A stretch of DNA of 64,000 nucleotides. It comes from Galerina marginata. Its lineage: Eukaryota > Basidiomycota > Agaricomycetes > Agaricales > Galerinaceae. Shown one piece after another: positions 11,507 through 21,022 of the stretch. Within the stretch, counting starts at the first letter, position 1, and each line of letters begins with the position of its first letter. The DNA lies in contig JAECYW010000009.1 in assembly GCA_023014335.1 (NCBI GenBank), positions 620,001 through 684,000 of the forward strand. Direction: 5' to 3'. Under the pieces are notes generated by a model. That model did no database searches. It saw nothing but the letters and a program-made list of their open reading frames with translations, and was not told the DNA's origin. Made by a program: the position numbers and the translations under genes.

Positions 11507-12109
11507 GATAAGACAGTAAAGAACTGGCGCAGATTCAGGACCGATGCCCTGGCGTTTTATGGTTCCGAGGAAGCTATTCCGACAGCCACTACTCAAAGCA
11601 ACAAAACACTATCTTATACACCGTGGATAATCCGCTTCGGACATACGCTGGGGAAATATCTCCACAAGGCACTATTCAAGGCGAATCTTTAACTCTAATC
11701 GTCGTTTCTCATTCGGTCACAGGATGGAAGCTTAAGTCGGCAAGTCAGTTGAAGCAGTCGGACCAGGTCCAGGATAAATTTGACTCTACGCGATGGCTGT
11801 TTAACGGCACCGCAGGAATAACTGTTATTGGACGCAGAAAGTAAAGCAGAGGGAAAGAGCTACAGAGACGCCCACTCATTCTATCGCAGCGCGCCGACGA
11901 GCCCATGAGTACAAGTCACATCTCGCGCGGTGAAAGAAGCAGTTGGATAGTCGCTTACTAGTAAAATACCTTTGTGATCTCCTAGCAAATCAAATTTACC
12001 CAGTCGGTTTTTCCCGTTAACAGGAAGTCAAGACTATGTAAAGGGTGGTCGTAGAACTCGATTTTGAATGAGGCAGAAACAGTAGAGTATATTGTTACAT
12101 CCTACTTCT
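11507..12109. repeat. F-box unit A 3' flank, second part
   Basis: 11,620-12,060 matches 22,795-23,040 (ATAATCCGCTTCGGA, then AAGGCACTATTCAAGGCGA, then TTTCTCATT(T)CGGTCA). It belongs to the duplicated F-box unit and includes the 3' untranslated region of the gene at 12,110. An open frame at 11,623-11,844 is not conserved in the other copy and is not called. Confidence 0.6.
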
Positions 12110-13759
12110 CTAGTATTCCTCCTCGTCCAAACTGTCGAATTCATCGTCGCTGCTAGGGACAACAAATATGCCGTCTGGTTGCCCCGAGCCACAGACATAT
12201 CTAAACTCTTGATGTAAATAATGACGCCAAATCAGCACCATACCCGTCAGCTCTTCAAGTGATGCCTTCATGTCTTGATTTTCCGCCCAGCCTTCCAGGA
12301 GCCCAATATCGAGTTGACAAATCGGTTTGCCGCTTTCTTTTCTCCTCCGAAGAAATTCTAAAATTAGATCTGGATCGTAGAGCGCTCCATCGTAGTCATC
12401 AAGTGAAAGCACGTCGAGGAGGGGGAACATGATGGATTCAGAAGCCGGATTTGGAGGCATGTCGAGGATAATTCGGAGAGTTGAATCGCCCGTTTGTAGT
12501 TTGGTAACGGAGGAAAGGGATGAAAAAAAAGGAAAGTAAAGGGTTGGGTGTGTGAGTAATGAGCCATGAAGCTCGAGGGCCAGAGTTTTTACAAAAGCTA
12601 AGTCACAGCTGGATACTATAGAGGGGCAAGAATGATATAAATCTTCAGGGAACAAATGGAAATCTTCGTAGAAAATGGTGATTGTGAATTTGTCAGTTCC
12701 ACAAGCAGTGGTGGCGGAGGCCATAAAATGGGTAGAACTCAGAGAAAATTCAAACGAGGTAACAGTGTGTGTCAGGAGGAAGCGCCGGAGGGCAGCTGAC
12801 AGAGTCGAAAAGGAGGCTTTGAAACGGCCTGTCATAAATGCACTTGAGGTCACCTCACCCTCGCATCTAACGACATAACCGTCAGCTGGGCGAATATGCG
12901 TCATGATGTCGTTTAAGACACCTAACTCCCCTCTTGTTAAGCATAATTTGGCTAAGTTGGGAAGGTTGGCGGAAGGTAGGGAAGAAGAGTTGTGAGTGGG
13001 ATCAGTTGCAACATTTTCTATTGTTAGGGATTCAAGGAGTGGCGTTGAGCAGAGGGCGGAGAGGATTGAAAAGACAGAGAATAGACGAGGAAGATGGAGG
13101 CAACGAAGTTGGCAGAGCCAAGGCGCGGAAAGGCTAAAGGAAAAACACTGGGTAGCAAAGTCGTACAGTGAAGGCGCATGGTTGGAGAATATTGGAGTAA
13201 AAGGTAGTTCAGATGGAGAAAAGAGGGTTACGGGGGCACGGGTGCAAATAAGAGAGCATGAACGGAGATTCGGTGCTGGACGCAGAAGAGGCTGCCATAA
13301 ACCCCTTTCTATGTCCCAGTCGCGGAATTTAATACGCAGGTGTTGGATACGATCCCAATGTGTGTCGAGAATGGAGAAGAAAAATGATGTCCCACGCCGT
13401 GGAAATTGGCCGCTGGCCAAGCTGTTGGGGCTTGATATCACCCAATTTATCCAGAGTGAGCTGTTGCGACTTCTTTGCAGGACCTCGTCTCTCCAGTGAT
13501 CCGTCTTCTGGATGAGAGAGTGGTAATTGATAAGGCGGCCCCATATAGCAGGCCTGTTCAATATCAATGTCCTCCAGGAACGACAAACTTGTGAGGTATA
13601 ACGCGTGTTGGTAAGACTTAAGTCGTAGTCATGCAATCTAGTGATGTTTCGTAGGAATATTTCGTACATGATATCATCATGAAGGCTTGATATTGACCTG
13701 GGACTTTCGGACCATGTGTTCAAGGCGATTGTAGGACGATCTTTAGGCGATAGCATCAT
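12110..13759 (-). CDS. F-box protein, subfamily 1, copy A
   Basis: A single-exon gene of 549 residues starting at the tandem ATG-ATG (MMLSPKDRPTIALNTWSES), a start conserved in copy C and in the split copy D. An F-box-like motif follows at about 20-70: LHDDIMYEIFLRN, then TSQVCRSWRTLILNRPAIWGRLI. The remainder is a leucine-rich, beta-rich region (LRSCSLI, LRCLHLPRLFSVFSILSALC) of irregular LRR type, ending in an acidic tail (SSDDEFDSLDEEEY). F-box proteins recruit substrates to SCF ubiquitin ligases; the substrate here is unknown. This is the most intact copy together with copy C. Extra in-frame codons upstream to 13,882 are not conserved. Confidence 0.85.
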   Translation of the reverse strand: MMLSPKDRPTIALNTWSESPRSISSLHDDIMYEIFLRNITRLHDYDLSLTNTRYTSQVCRSWRTLILNRPAIWGRLINYHSLIQKTDHWRDEVLQRSRNSSLWINWVISSPNSLASGQFPRRGTSFFFSILDTHWDRIQHLRIKFRDWDIERGLWQPLLRPAPNLRSCSLICTRAPVTLFSPSELPFTPIFSNHAPSLYDFATQCFSFSLSAPWLCQLRCLHLPRLFSVFSILSALCSTPLLESLTIENVATDPTHNSSSLPSANLPNLAKLCLTRGELGVLNDIMTHIRPADGYVVRCEGEVTSSAFMTGRFKASFSTLSAALRRFLLTHTVTSFEFSLSSTHFMASATTACGTDKFTITIFYEDFHLFPEDLYHSCPSIVSSCDLAFVKTLALELHGSLLTHPTLYFPFFSSLSSVTKLQTGDSTLRIILDMPPNPASESIMFPLLDVLSLDDYDGALYDPDLILEFLRRRKESGKPICQLDIGLLEGWAENQDMKASLEELTGMVLIWRHYLHQEFRYVCGSGQPDGIFVVPSSDDEFDSLDEEEY

Positions 13760-14798
13760 ATTTGGGTGTAAAATGGGAGGAAATTCCGAAGTTTGATAGC
13801 CAGTAAGTTCTGAACGTGTACAGACGGATGAAAGTGAAGTCAAAAGCTCGAGGTTACTTACTATTAGTATCTGTGGCACCAATCTGTTGACGGGTATTAG
13901 GTTCTAAGGGCCAACATTCAAAAAGAGGTCAAACATACATATTACGATACAGCACATTTGTAGGACTTCGACCACCGGACAGAATTACGAGCTCCTACCT
14001 GGCTCAGTGGCCCAGTGCGCCGTCAACATCGACGACGACTCCGTTACCTTGCTATCTATCGCATTGATCAAGGCCTCTGAAATTCATTCCCGATCCGGGA
14101 TCCTGCTTTGAAATCCCCCTTGATCAGAGTCTGCTTCTCTGTTTTATTCTCCTTGGGTGTAAGCACGAAGAATTGCTTCTTCTTGACCACGTTCGATGTT
14201 GTTACACCTACGAATCACCAGGGAAACAGACATCAGACTCGATGACCGAAGGATATTATTGACCACCCATCTTCACCTTCGAAATACCGCAAGCGCAATC
14301 GCTCAGTTCACCGTCCTGTCCTCCGCCGAATCTCACAAGCCAAACTTTCCCGAATTTAAAAGTTGAGATTTTATTCACTCACTTGCATTTAAAACAGTTT
14401 ATTGCACCGTCTCTCACTCTTCGCACTCGCGAAAACCGAATGCCATCGCAGTGACCACTCTCTGTCCAGTCACTCACTGTACACCACGCCTACCTATAAA
14501 ATTCTGTGTGCAGCAATCGGGGACTGTCAAGCCCCTGCATTTTTAAGCAGGAGTAGATGTTGGTACCCTTCACGTTGCCTGTAATCCGATCATGCTAACT
14601 ATCTAACATCCCCTAGATTTTTCGAAGATATGCTCGGCCGGTTGACGGTCAAGTTCATTGGTAAACCACCATTTGTTAAGGTGCATTTTCCCCTTAACGG
14701 AACCTGGAAGTCAAGGTTATGTTCCGGGTGGCCGTAGAACTCGATTTTGAATGAGGCTGAAAAAGTATATTGTTACATACTACTTCTCTAGTATCCCT
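13760..14798. repeat. F-box 5' region and unit B 3' flank
   Basis: 13,760-13,930 is the upstream region of copy A. 13,970-14,798 is the duplicated 3' flank of copy B, including GTCCGCGCC-poor AT-rich stretches, CAGTTCACCGTCCTGTCCTC at 14,303 (again at 18,877) and the 3' end GTATCCCT where a mobile element begins. No gene is seen; a 60-codon frame at 14,402 lacks an ATG. Confidence 0.65.
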
Positions 14799-16177
14799 TA
14801 TGGCGGGGTAAGTGGGGAAGTATTATTCCTGAGACTTTATGTATTATCCATACAACCTATGTTATTGCTCAAATAATTACATATGTTTCCCAAGAAAATA
14901 TCTCGAGCCCTAAAAAATAGAAATAGTGCTCCCCGAAACACTATTCATTTCCGAGAACATTATTGGCCATTCCCCAGAGGTCTTTGTCTTTCCCAGAAAC
15001 TCATTTGACCTTTCCCAATACCTTTTCAAGTTCCCAAAATAAATTTCGGTGATCCCTGAATGATTTGGCAATTAAATCTCAAACCTCCGAGTGTCTCTTT
15101 CCCCAAAAGAACACTTCAATTTATCTGCCAAGCAGACGGCTGATCTCGGCTGGTCAATCGGAGCTTGAATATTACACCTTTAAAAAAAGAAAATGCGGCC
15201 AGCGGCATACTGCCAATTCTGACGCACCCAGTGGGGCGGTGTTGGGTTAGATAAAATTATTAAACCTACCCAGCTCGATATCCGTTTCATTGACACAATT
15301 CAATTTGGGATTATAGCCATGACGAGGTATATAACCCTCACTGAATTTTAATACTCAATTTGAAAGAGACCAGCGCCTATATTTAAATGTCCTTATGGAC
15401 TACATGATTCCATAGTTTGAAATACTTTGGATGCCTGTTTATGGAAGCAGCAAGTAGGACGCTGCATACCCTCAACGCGTACGATGCTGGCTACTTCCGG
15501 GCCGGTCCAAGATGCGCACCTTTCCTGACATTGCAGACGCGTTCACATTTTCGACCGGCCCGGAAGCCGCCGTCAAGCTTGCTGCCTTGTCTTCAACCAT
15601 TTGGGCAATCCTAGACGTGCCAAACCAAGGACTCGTGCAGTTGGTAGGTACGTATATATGAGTGACAGTCTGTCTTCTTTTTATTAGAAAAGGGCGATTT
15701 TTTGTATTCAATAATAACCCTCCTCGAGGACCAAGGCGCTTAACTGGCGTCAATGGCTGATGCCGCATCTTACCAGGGGTCATTTCCTTTTAAGAATGCA
15801 CAACTTTCTGGCTCCGATTGACCGGCTGACATTAGCCATCCGCTTGGCAGATAAATTGAAGTGTTTTTTTCGGGGAAAGAGACACTCGGAGGTTTGAGAT
15901 TTAATTGCCAAATCATTTAGGGATCACCGAAATTTATTTTGGGAACATGGAAGAGTATTGGGAAAGATCAAATAAGTTTCCGGGAAAGACAAGGACCTCT
16001 GTGGAATGGCCAATAATGTTCTCGGAAATGATTAGTGTTTCGGGGAACACCGTTTCTATTTTTTAGGGGTCGAGATATGGTCTCGGGAAACGCATGTAAT
16101 TATTTGAGAAAAAACATAGGTTGTACGGATTATACATAAAGCTTCGGGAATAATACTTCCCCACTTACCCCGCCATA
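14799..16177. mobile_element. Long-terminal-inverted-repeat element, copy 1 (1.38 kb)
   Basis: The element begins TATGGCGGGGTAAGTGGGGA and ends with its reverse complement (CCCCGCCATA). The inverted ends extend about 360 bases (14,799-15,165 and 15,815-16,177). A 6-base direct repeat ATCCCT flanks it (14,793-14,798 and 16,178-16,183), and the uninterrupted sequence with one ATCCCT is seen in copy C at 19,364. It has no transposase, so it is non-autonomous. The core has a plus-strand reading frame (about 15,512-15,655: MRTFPDIADAF..., ending in LDVPNQGLVQLVG at a GTAGGT donor-like site) that may be a captured exon. Superfamily is not determined; long ends and absence of coding fit MULE- or foldback-type elements. 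Confidence 0.85.
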
Positions 16178-17493
16178 ATCCCTCTTCGTCCGAACTGTTG
16201 AACACGTTGTCGCTACTAGGGACAACAAATATGCTGTCTGGTCGCCCCGAGCCACAGACATATCTAAACTCTTTATGAGAACTTTTACCCCAATTTACCT
16301 CCATACCCGTCAGCTCTTCGAGAGACGCATTCATTTTATTACCTCCCCCCCAGTCTCTCAGCAGCCCAATATCAAGTTGGCGAATAGGTTTGCCGTTTTC
16401 TTTTCTTCTCCACAGAAATTCTAAAATCAGGTCTGGCTCGCAATGTGCTTTATTGCTGTGAACAAGTTCAAGCACATCGAGGAGTGGGAATATGATGGCT
16501 TCCGAGGCTTTCTTTTGCGGATTTGGAGGCATATCGAGGATAACTCGGAGAGTCGAGTCGCCTGTTTGTAGTGTTGTAACAGAGGAAAGTGATGAAAAAA
16601 ATGGAAAGTAGAGGGTTGGGTGTGCGAGTAATGAGCCAGGAAGCTCGAGGGCCAGTGTTTTTATAAAAGCTAAGCCACAGCTGGATACTATGGAGGGGAA
16701 CGACTGATATAAATACTCCGGGAGAGGATTGAAACCTTCGTAGAAAATGGTGATCGTGAACTTGTCGGTTCCACAGGAAGGTGTAGCGGAAGCCCTAAAC
16801 TCGTAGGGAGCCAGGCAAAACCCAAATGAGGTAACAGTGTGTATAAGAAGGAAGCGCTGAAGGGCACCTGACAGAGTTGAGAGGGCGGCATCGAAACGAC
16901 CTGTCATAAATGCATTTGAGGTCACCTCACCGCCGCAACTAATGACATAACCGTCCGCTGGGCGAATATGCGTCAAAATGTCGTCCAAGGGACCTAACTC
17001 CCCATTTGTGAAGCAGAATTTGGCTAGATTAGGAAGGTTGGCGGAGGGTAGGGCAACAGAAACGTGAGTAGGGTTGCCATTTATAACGTCTTCTATTGTT
17101 AGGGATTCAAGGAGTGGCGTTGAGCAGAGGGCGGAAAGGATCGAAAAGACAGAGAATAGACGAGGAAGATGGAGGCAACGAAGTTGGGAGAGCCAAGGCG
17201 CGGAAAGGCTAAAAGAAAAACACTGGGTAGCGAAGTGATACAATGAAGGCGCGTGGTTGGAGAATATTGGAGAAATCGGTAATTCAGATGGAGAAAAGAG
17301 GGTTACGGGGGCATGGAAAGAAATAAGAGAGCATGAACGGAGGTTGGGTGCTGGGCGCAGAAGAGGCTGCCATAAACCCCTTTCTATTTCCCAGCCATGG
17401 AAAGTAATCCTCAGGTGTTGAACACGATTCCAATGTATGTTGAGAATAGAGAACAAAAATGGTGTTCCATGCTGTCGTAAGCTGGTGCGACGC
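16178..17493 (-). pseudogene. F-box protein, subfamily 1, copy B, truncated at both ends
   Basis: The remaining part matches copies A and C from the SxRxHGTxFxFSIL segment (about residue 130) to the acidic tail. The N-terminus, including the F-box, is gone: at 17,493 the gene stops abruptly at the second inverted-repeat element. At the other end the normal TAG stop is displaced by the first element, so the reading frame runs on from DEEG into the element's inverted repeat and ends at 16,056, adding about 37 foreign residues. The internal frame is otherwise open, which suggests the damage is recent. Not expected to work as an SCF adaptor without an F-box. Confidence 0.85.
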
Positions 17494-18876
17494 TATGGCG
17501 GGGTAAGTGGGGAAGTATTATTCCCGAAGCTTTATGTATAATCCGTACAACCTATGTTATTGCTCAAATAATTACATGCGTTTCCCGAGACAGTATCTCA
17601 AGCCCTAAAAAATAGAAATAGTGTTCCCCGAAACACTAATCCTTTCTGCGAATGTTATTGGCCATTCCCCAGAGGTCTTTGTCTTTCCCGGAAACTCATT
17701 TGACCTTTCCCAATACTTTTTCATGTTCCCGAAATAAATTTCGGTGATCCCCGAATGATTTGGCAACTAAATTTCAAACCTCCGAGTTTCTCTTTCCCCG
17801 AAAAAAACACTTCAATTTATCTGCCAAGCGGACAGCTGATCTCGGCTGGTCAATCGGAGCCAGAAAGTCGTGCATTCTTAGGAAATGACCCCTGGCAAGA
17901 TGCGGCATCAGCCATTGACGCCAGTTAAGCGCCTTGGTCCTCGAGGAGGGTTATTATTGAATACAAAAAATCGCCCTTTTCTAATAAAAAGAAGACAGAC
18001 TGTCACTCATATATACGTACCTACCAACTGCACGAGTCCTTGGTTTGGCACATCTAGGATTGCCCAAACGGTTGAAGACAAGGCAGCAAGCTTGACGGCG
18101 GCTTCCGGGCCGGTCCAAGATGTGAACGGGTCTGCAATATCAGGAAAGGTGCGCATCTTGGACCGGCCCGGAAGTAGCCAGCATCGTACGTGTTGAGGGT
18201 ATGCAGTGTTCTACTTGCTGCTTCCATAAACAGGCATCTGAAGTATTTTAAACTATGGAATCATGTAGTCCATAAGGACATTTAAATATAGGCGCTGGTC
18301 TCTTTCAAATTGAATATTAAAATTCAGTGGGAGTGATATACCTCGTCATAGCTATAATCCCAAATTGAATCGTGTCAATAAAACGGATATCGAGCTGGGT
18401 AGGTTTTATAATTTTATCTAACCTAACACCGCCTCACGGGGGCGTCAGAATTGGCAGATGAGTTGTATGCCGCTGGCCGCATTTTCTTTTTTCGAAGGTA
18501 TGATATTCAAGCTCCGATTGACCAGCCGAGATCAGCCGTCTGCTTGGCAGATAAATTGAAGCGTTCTTTCGGGGAGAGAGACAGTCGGAGGTTTGAGATT
18601 TAATTGCCAAATCATTCAGGGATCACCGAAATTTATTTCGGGAACATGAAAAAGTATTGGGAAAGGTCAAATGAGTTTCCGGGAAAGACAAAGACCTCTG
18701 GGGAAAGGCCAATGATGTTCTCGGAAATGATTAGTGTTTCGGGGAACACTATTTCTATTTTTTAGGGCTCGAGATATTGTCTCGGGAAACGTATGTAATT
18801 ATTTGAGCAATAACATAGGTTGTACAGATAATACATAAAGTCTCAGGAATAATACTTCCCCACTTACCCCGCCATA
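17494..18876. mobile_element. Long-terminal-inverted-repeat element, copy 2 (1.38 kb)
   Basis: Same family as copy 1, with the same TATGGCGGGG/CCCCGCCATA ends and about 93-95% similar by eye, but its core is inverted relative to copy 1 (the minus strand reads MRTFPDIADPFTSW..., with donor-like GTAGGT). It has no matching direct repeat: the left flank is F-box coding sequence (GGTGCGACGC) and the right flank is the middle of the unit C intergenic repeat (CAGTTCACCGTCC). The missing sequence between these flanks indicates a deletion at this element, probably by recombination between element copies. Confidence 0.85.
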
Positions 18877-19360
18877 CAGTTCACCGTCCTGTCCTCCGCC
18901 GAATCTCACTAACCGGACTTTCCCAAATTTAAAAGTTGAGTTTTCATTCACTCACTTGCATTTAAAACAATTTATTGCACCGTCTCTCACTCTTCGCACT
19001 TCCGCAGACCGAATGCTATCGCAGTGACCACTCTCTGTCCAGTCACTCACTGTACACCATGCCTACCTGTAGAATTCCGTGTCCAGCAGTCGGGGACTGT
19101 CAAGCCCCTGCATTTTTAAGCAGGAGTAGATGTTTGTACCCTTCACGTTGCCTGTAATCCAATCATGCTAACTATCTAATATCCCCTAGATTTTTCGAAG
19201 ATATGCTCGGCCGGTTGACGGTCAAGTTCATCAGTAAACCACCATTTGTTAATGTGCATTTTCCCCTTAACGGAACCTGGAAGTCAAGGTTATGTTCCGG
19301 GTGGCCGTAGAACTCGATTTTGAATGAGGCTGGAAAGGTATATTGTTACATCCTAGTTCT
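18877..19360. repeat. F-box unit C 3' flank
   Basis: Nearly the same as 14,303-14,790: CAGTTCACCGTCCTGTCCTC, then TTTAAAACA(G/A)TTTATTGCACCG, then GGAACCTGGAAGTCAAGGTT and the 3' end of the F-box gene. Its left part was lost at the adjacent mobile element. No coding capacity. Confidence 0.7.
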
Positions 19361-21022
19361 CTAGTATCCCTCTTCGTCCGAACAGTCGAACTCGTCGTCG
19401 CTATTAGGGACAGCAAATATGCGGTCTGGTTGCCCCGATCCGCAGACATAACTAAACTCTTTGTCACGATTATTACCCCAAAATACCTCCATACCCGTCA
19501 GCTCTTCAAGTGATGCATTCATGTCATGATCTTCCACCCAGTCGTCGAGAAGCCCAATATCAAGTTGGCAAATTGGTTTGCCGCTCTCTTTTCTCTTCCT
19601 CAGAAATTCTAAAATAAGATCTGGATCGCAGAGTGCTTCGTCGCTGTGATCAAGTTCAAGCATGTCGAGGAGGGGGAATATGAGGGATTCAGCAGCATTG
19701 TTTTCCGGATTTGGAGGCATATCGAGGAGAATTCGGAGAGTCGAATCGCCTGTTTGTAGTTTGGTAACGGAGGAAAGCGATGAGAAAAAAGGAAAGTAAA
19801 GGGTTGGGTGTGAGAGTAATGAGCCATGAAGCTGGAGGCTTAGAGTCTTTACAAAAGCAAAGTCACAGCTCGATACTATGGAGGGGAACGAACGATATAA
19901 ATCTTCAGGGAACAAACCGACACCTTGGTTGAAAATAGTGATCGCGAAATTTTCAGTTCCACAGGAAGTGGTGGCGGACGTGCTAAAGGAGTGGGAACAT
20001 AGGAAAAATTCAAACGAGGCAACAGTGTGTGTAAGGAGGAAGCGCTGAAGGACACCTGACAGAGTTGAAAAGGAGGCTTTGAAACGGCCTGTCATAAATG
20101 CATTTGAGGTGATACCAGCGCTGCATATAATGACATAACCGTCGGCTGGGTGAATATGCGTCAAGATGTCGTTTAAGGGACCTAACTCCCCATGTTTGAA
20201 GCAGAATTCGGCTAAGTTGGGAAGGTTGGCGGAAGGTAGGGAAGAAGAGTTGTGAGTGGGATCAGTTGCAACATTTTCTATTGTTAGGGATTCAAGGAGT
20301 GGCGTTGAGCAGAGGGCGGAGAGGATTGAAAAGACAGAGAATAGACGAGGAAGATGGAGGCAACGAAGTTGAGAGATCCAAGGCGCGGAAAGGCTGAAGG
20401 AGAAACACTGGGTAGCGAAGTGGTACAATGAAGGCGCATGGCCGGAGAATATTGGAGAGATAGGTAATTCAGATAGGGAAAAGATGGTTACGGGGACATT
20501 GCAGGAAATAAGATAGCATGAACGGAGGTTCGGTGCTGGACGCAAAAGAGGCTGCCATAAATCCCTTTCTATCTCCCGGTCGAGGAATGCAATACTCAGG
20601 TGTTGGATACGATCCCAATGTGTGTCGAGAATGGAGAAGAAAAATGATGTTCCATGCCGTCGAAAGCTGGTGTTGTGAGGGTCAGATATCATCCATTTTA
20701 TCCAGAGTGGGCTGTTGCGACTTCTTCGCAGAATCTCGTCTCTCCAGTGATCCGTCTTCCGGATGAGAGAGTGGTAATCGATAAAGCGGCCCCAGATAGA
20801 GGGCATGTTCAATATCAAGGTCCTCCAGGAACGACAAACTTGCGAGGTATGACGCGTGGTGGTGAGACCTGAATCTATTGACCAGTCATACCAGTGGAAC
20901 ATAGTAACATTCCAGAGGAATACTTCGTAAAGGATATCATCATGAAGACCTGATATTGACCTGGGACTTTCGGACCTGGTGTTCAAGGCGATTTGACGAC
21001 GATTCTTGGGCGATAGCATCAT
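19361..21022 (-). CDS. F-box protein, subfamily 1, copy C
   Basis: A single-exon gene of 553 residues, starting MMLSPKNRRQIALNTRSES, with an F-box at about 22-75 (LHDDILYEVFLWN, then TSQVCRSWRTLILNMPSIWGRFI) and the same LRR-like body (LRSCYLIS, LRCLHLPRLFSVFSIL) and acidic C-terminus (SDDEFDCSDEEGY) as copy A. A likely SCF substrate receptor by family; substrate unknown. It is about 80% like copy A by eye and shows no disruptions, so copies A and C are the two surviving members of the array. Confidence 0.87.
   Translation of the reverse strand: MMLSPKNRRQIALNTRSESPRSISGLHDDILYEVFLWNVTMFHWYDWSIDSGLTTTRHTSQVCRSWRTLILNMPSIWGRFIDYHSLIRKTDHWRDEILRRSRNSPLWIKWMISDPHNTSFRRHGTSFFFSILDTHWDRIQHLSIAFLDREIERDLWQPLLRPAPNLRSCYLISCNVPVTIFSLSELPISPIFSGHAPSLYHFATQCFSFSLSAPWISQLRCLHLPRLFSVFSILSALCSTPLLESLTIENVATDPTHNSSSLPSANLPNLAEFCFKHGELGPLNDILTHIHPADGYVIICSAGITSNAFMTGRFKASFSTLSGVLQRFLLTHTVASFEFFLCSHSFSTSATTSCGTENFAITIFNQGVGLFPEDLYRSFPSIVSSCDFAFVKTLSLQLHGSLLSHPTLYFPFFSSLSSVTKLQTGDSTLRILLDMPPNPENNAAESLIFPLLDMLELDHSDEALCDPDLILEFLRKRKESGKPICQLDIGLLDDWVEDHDMNASLEELTGMEVFWGNNRDKEFSYVCGSGQPDRIFAVPNSDDEFDCSDEEGY

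Noticed and set aside
14402..14584. 60-codon frame repeated at 18,975-19,157
   Set aside because: Both begin with TTG, not ATG, and lie in a duplicated non-coding flank. The conservation is explained by the duplication.
15472..15783. 103-codon minus frame in the inverted-repeat element, mirrored at 17,885-18,196
   Set aside because: It runs antisense to the more protein-like MRTFPDIAD frame and has low-complexity, basic content. I treat it as a shadow frame.
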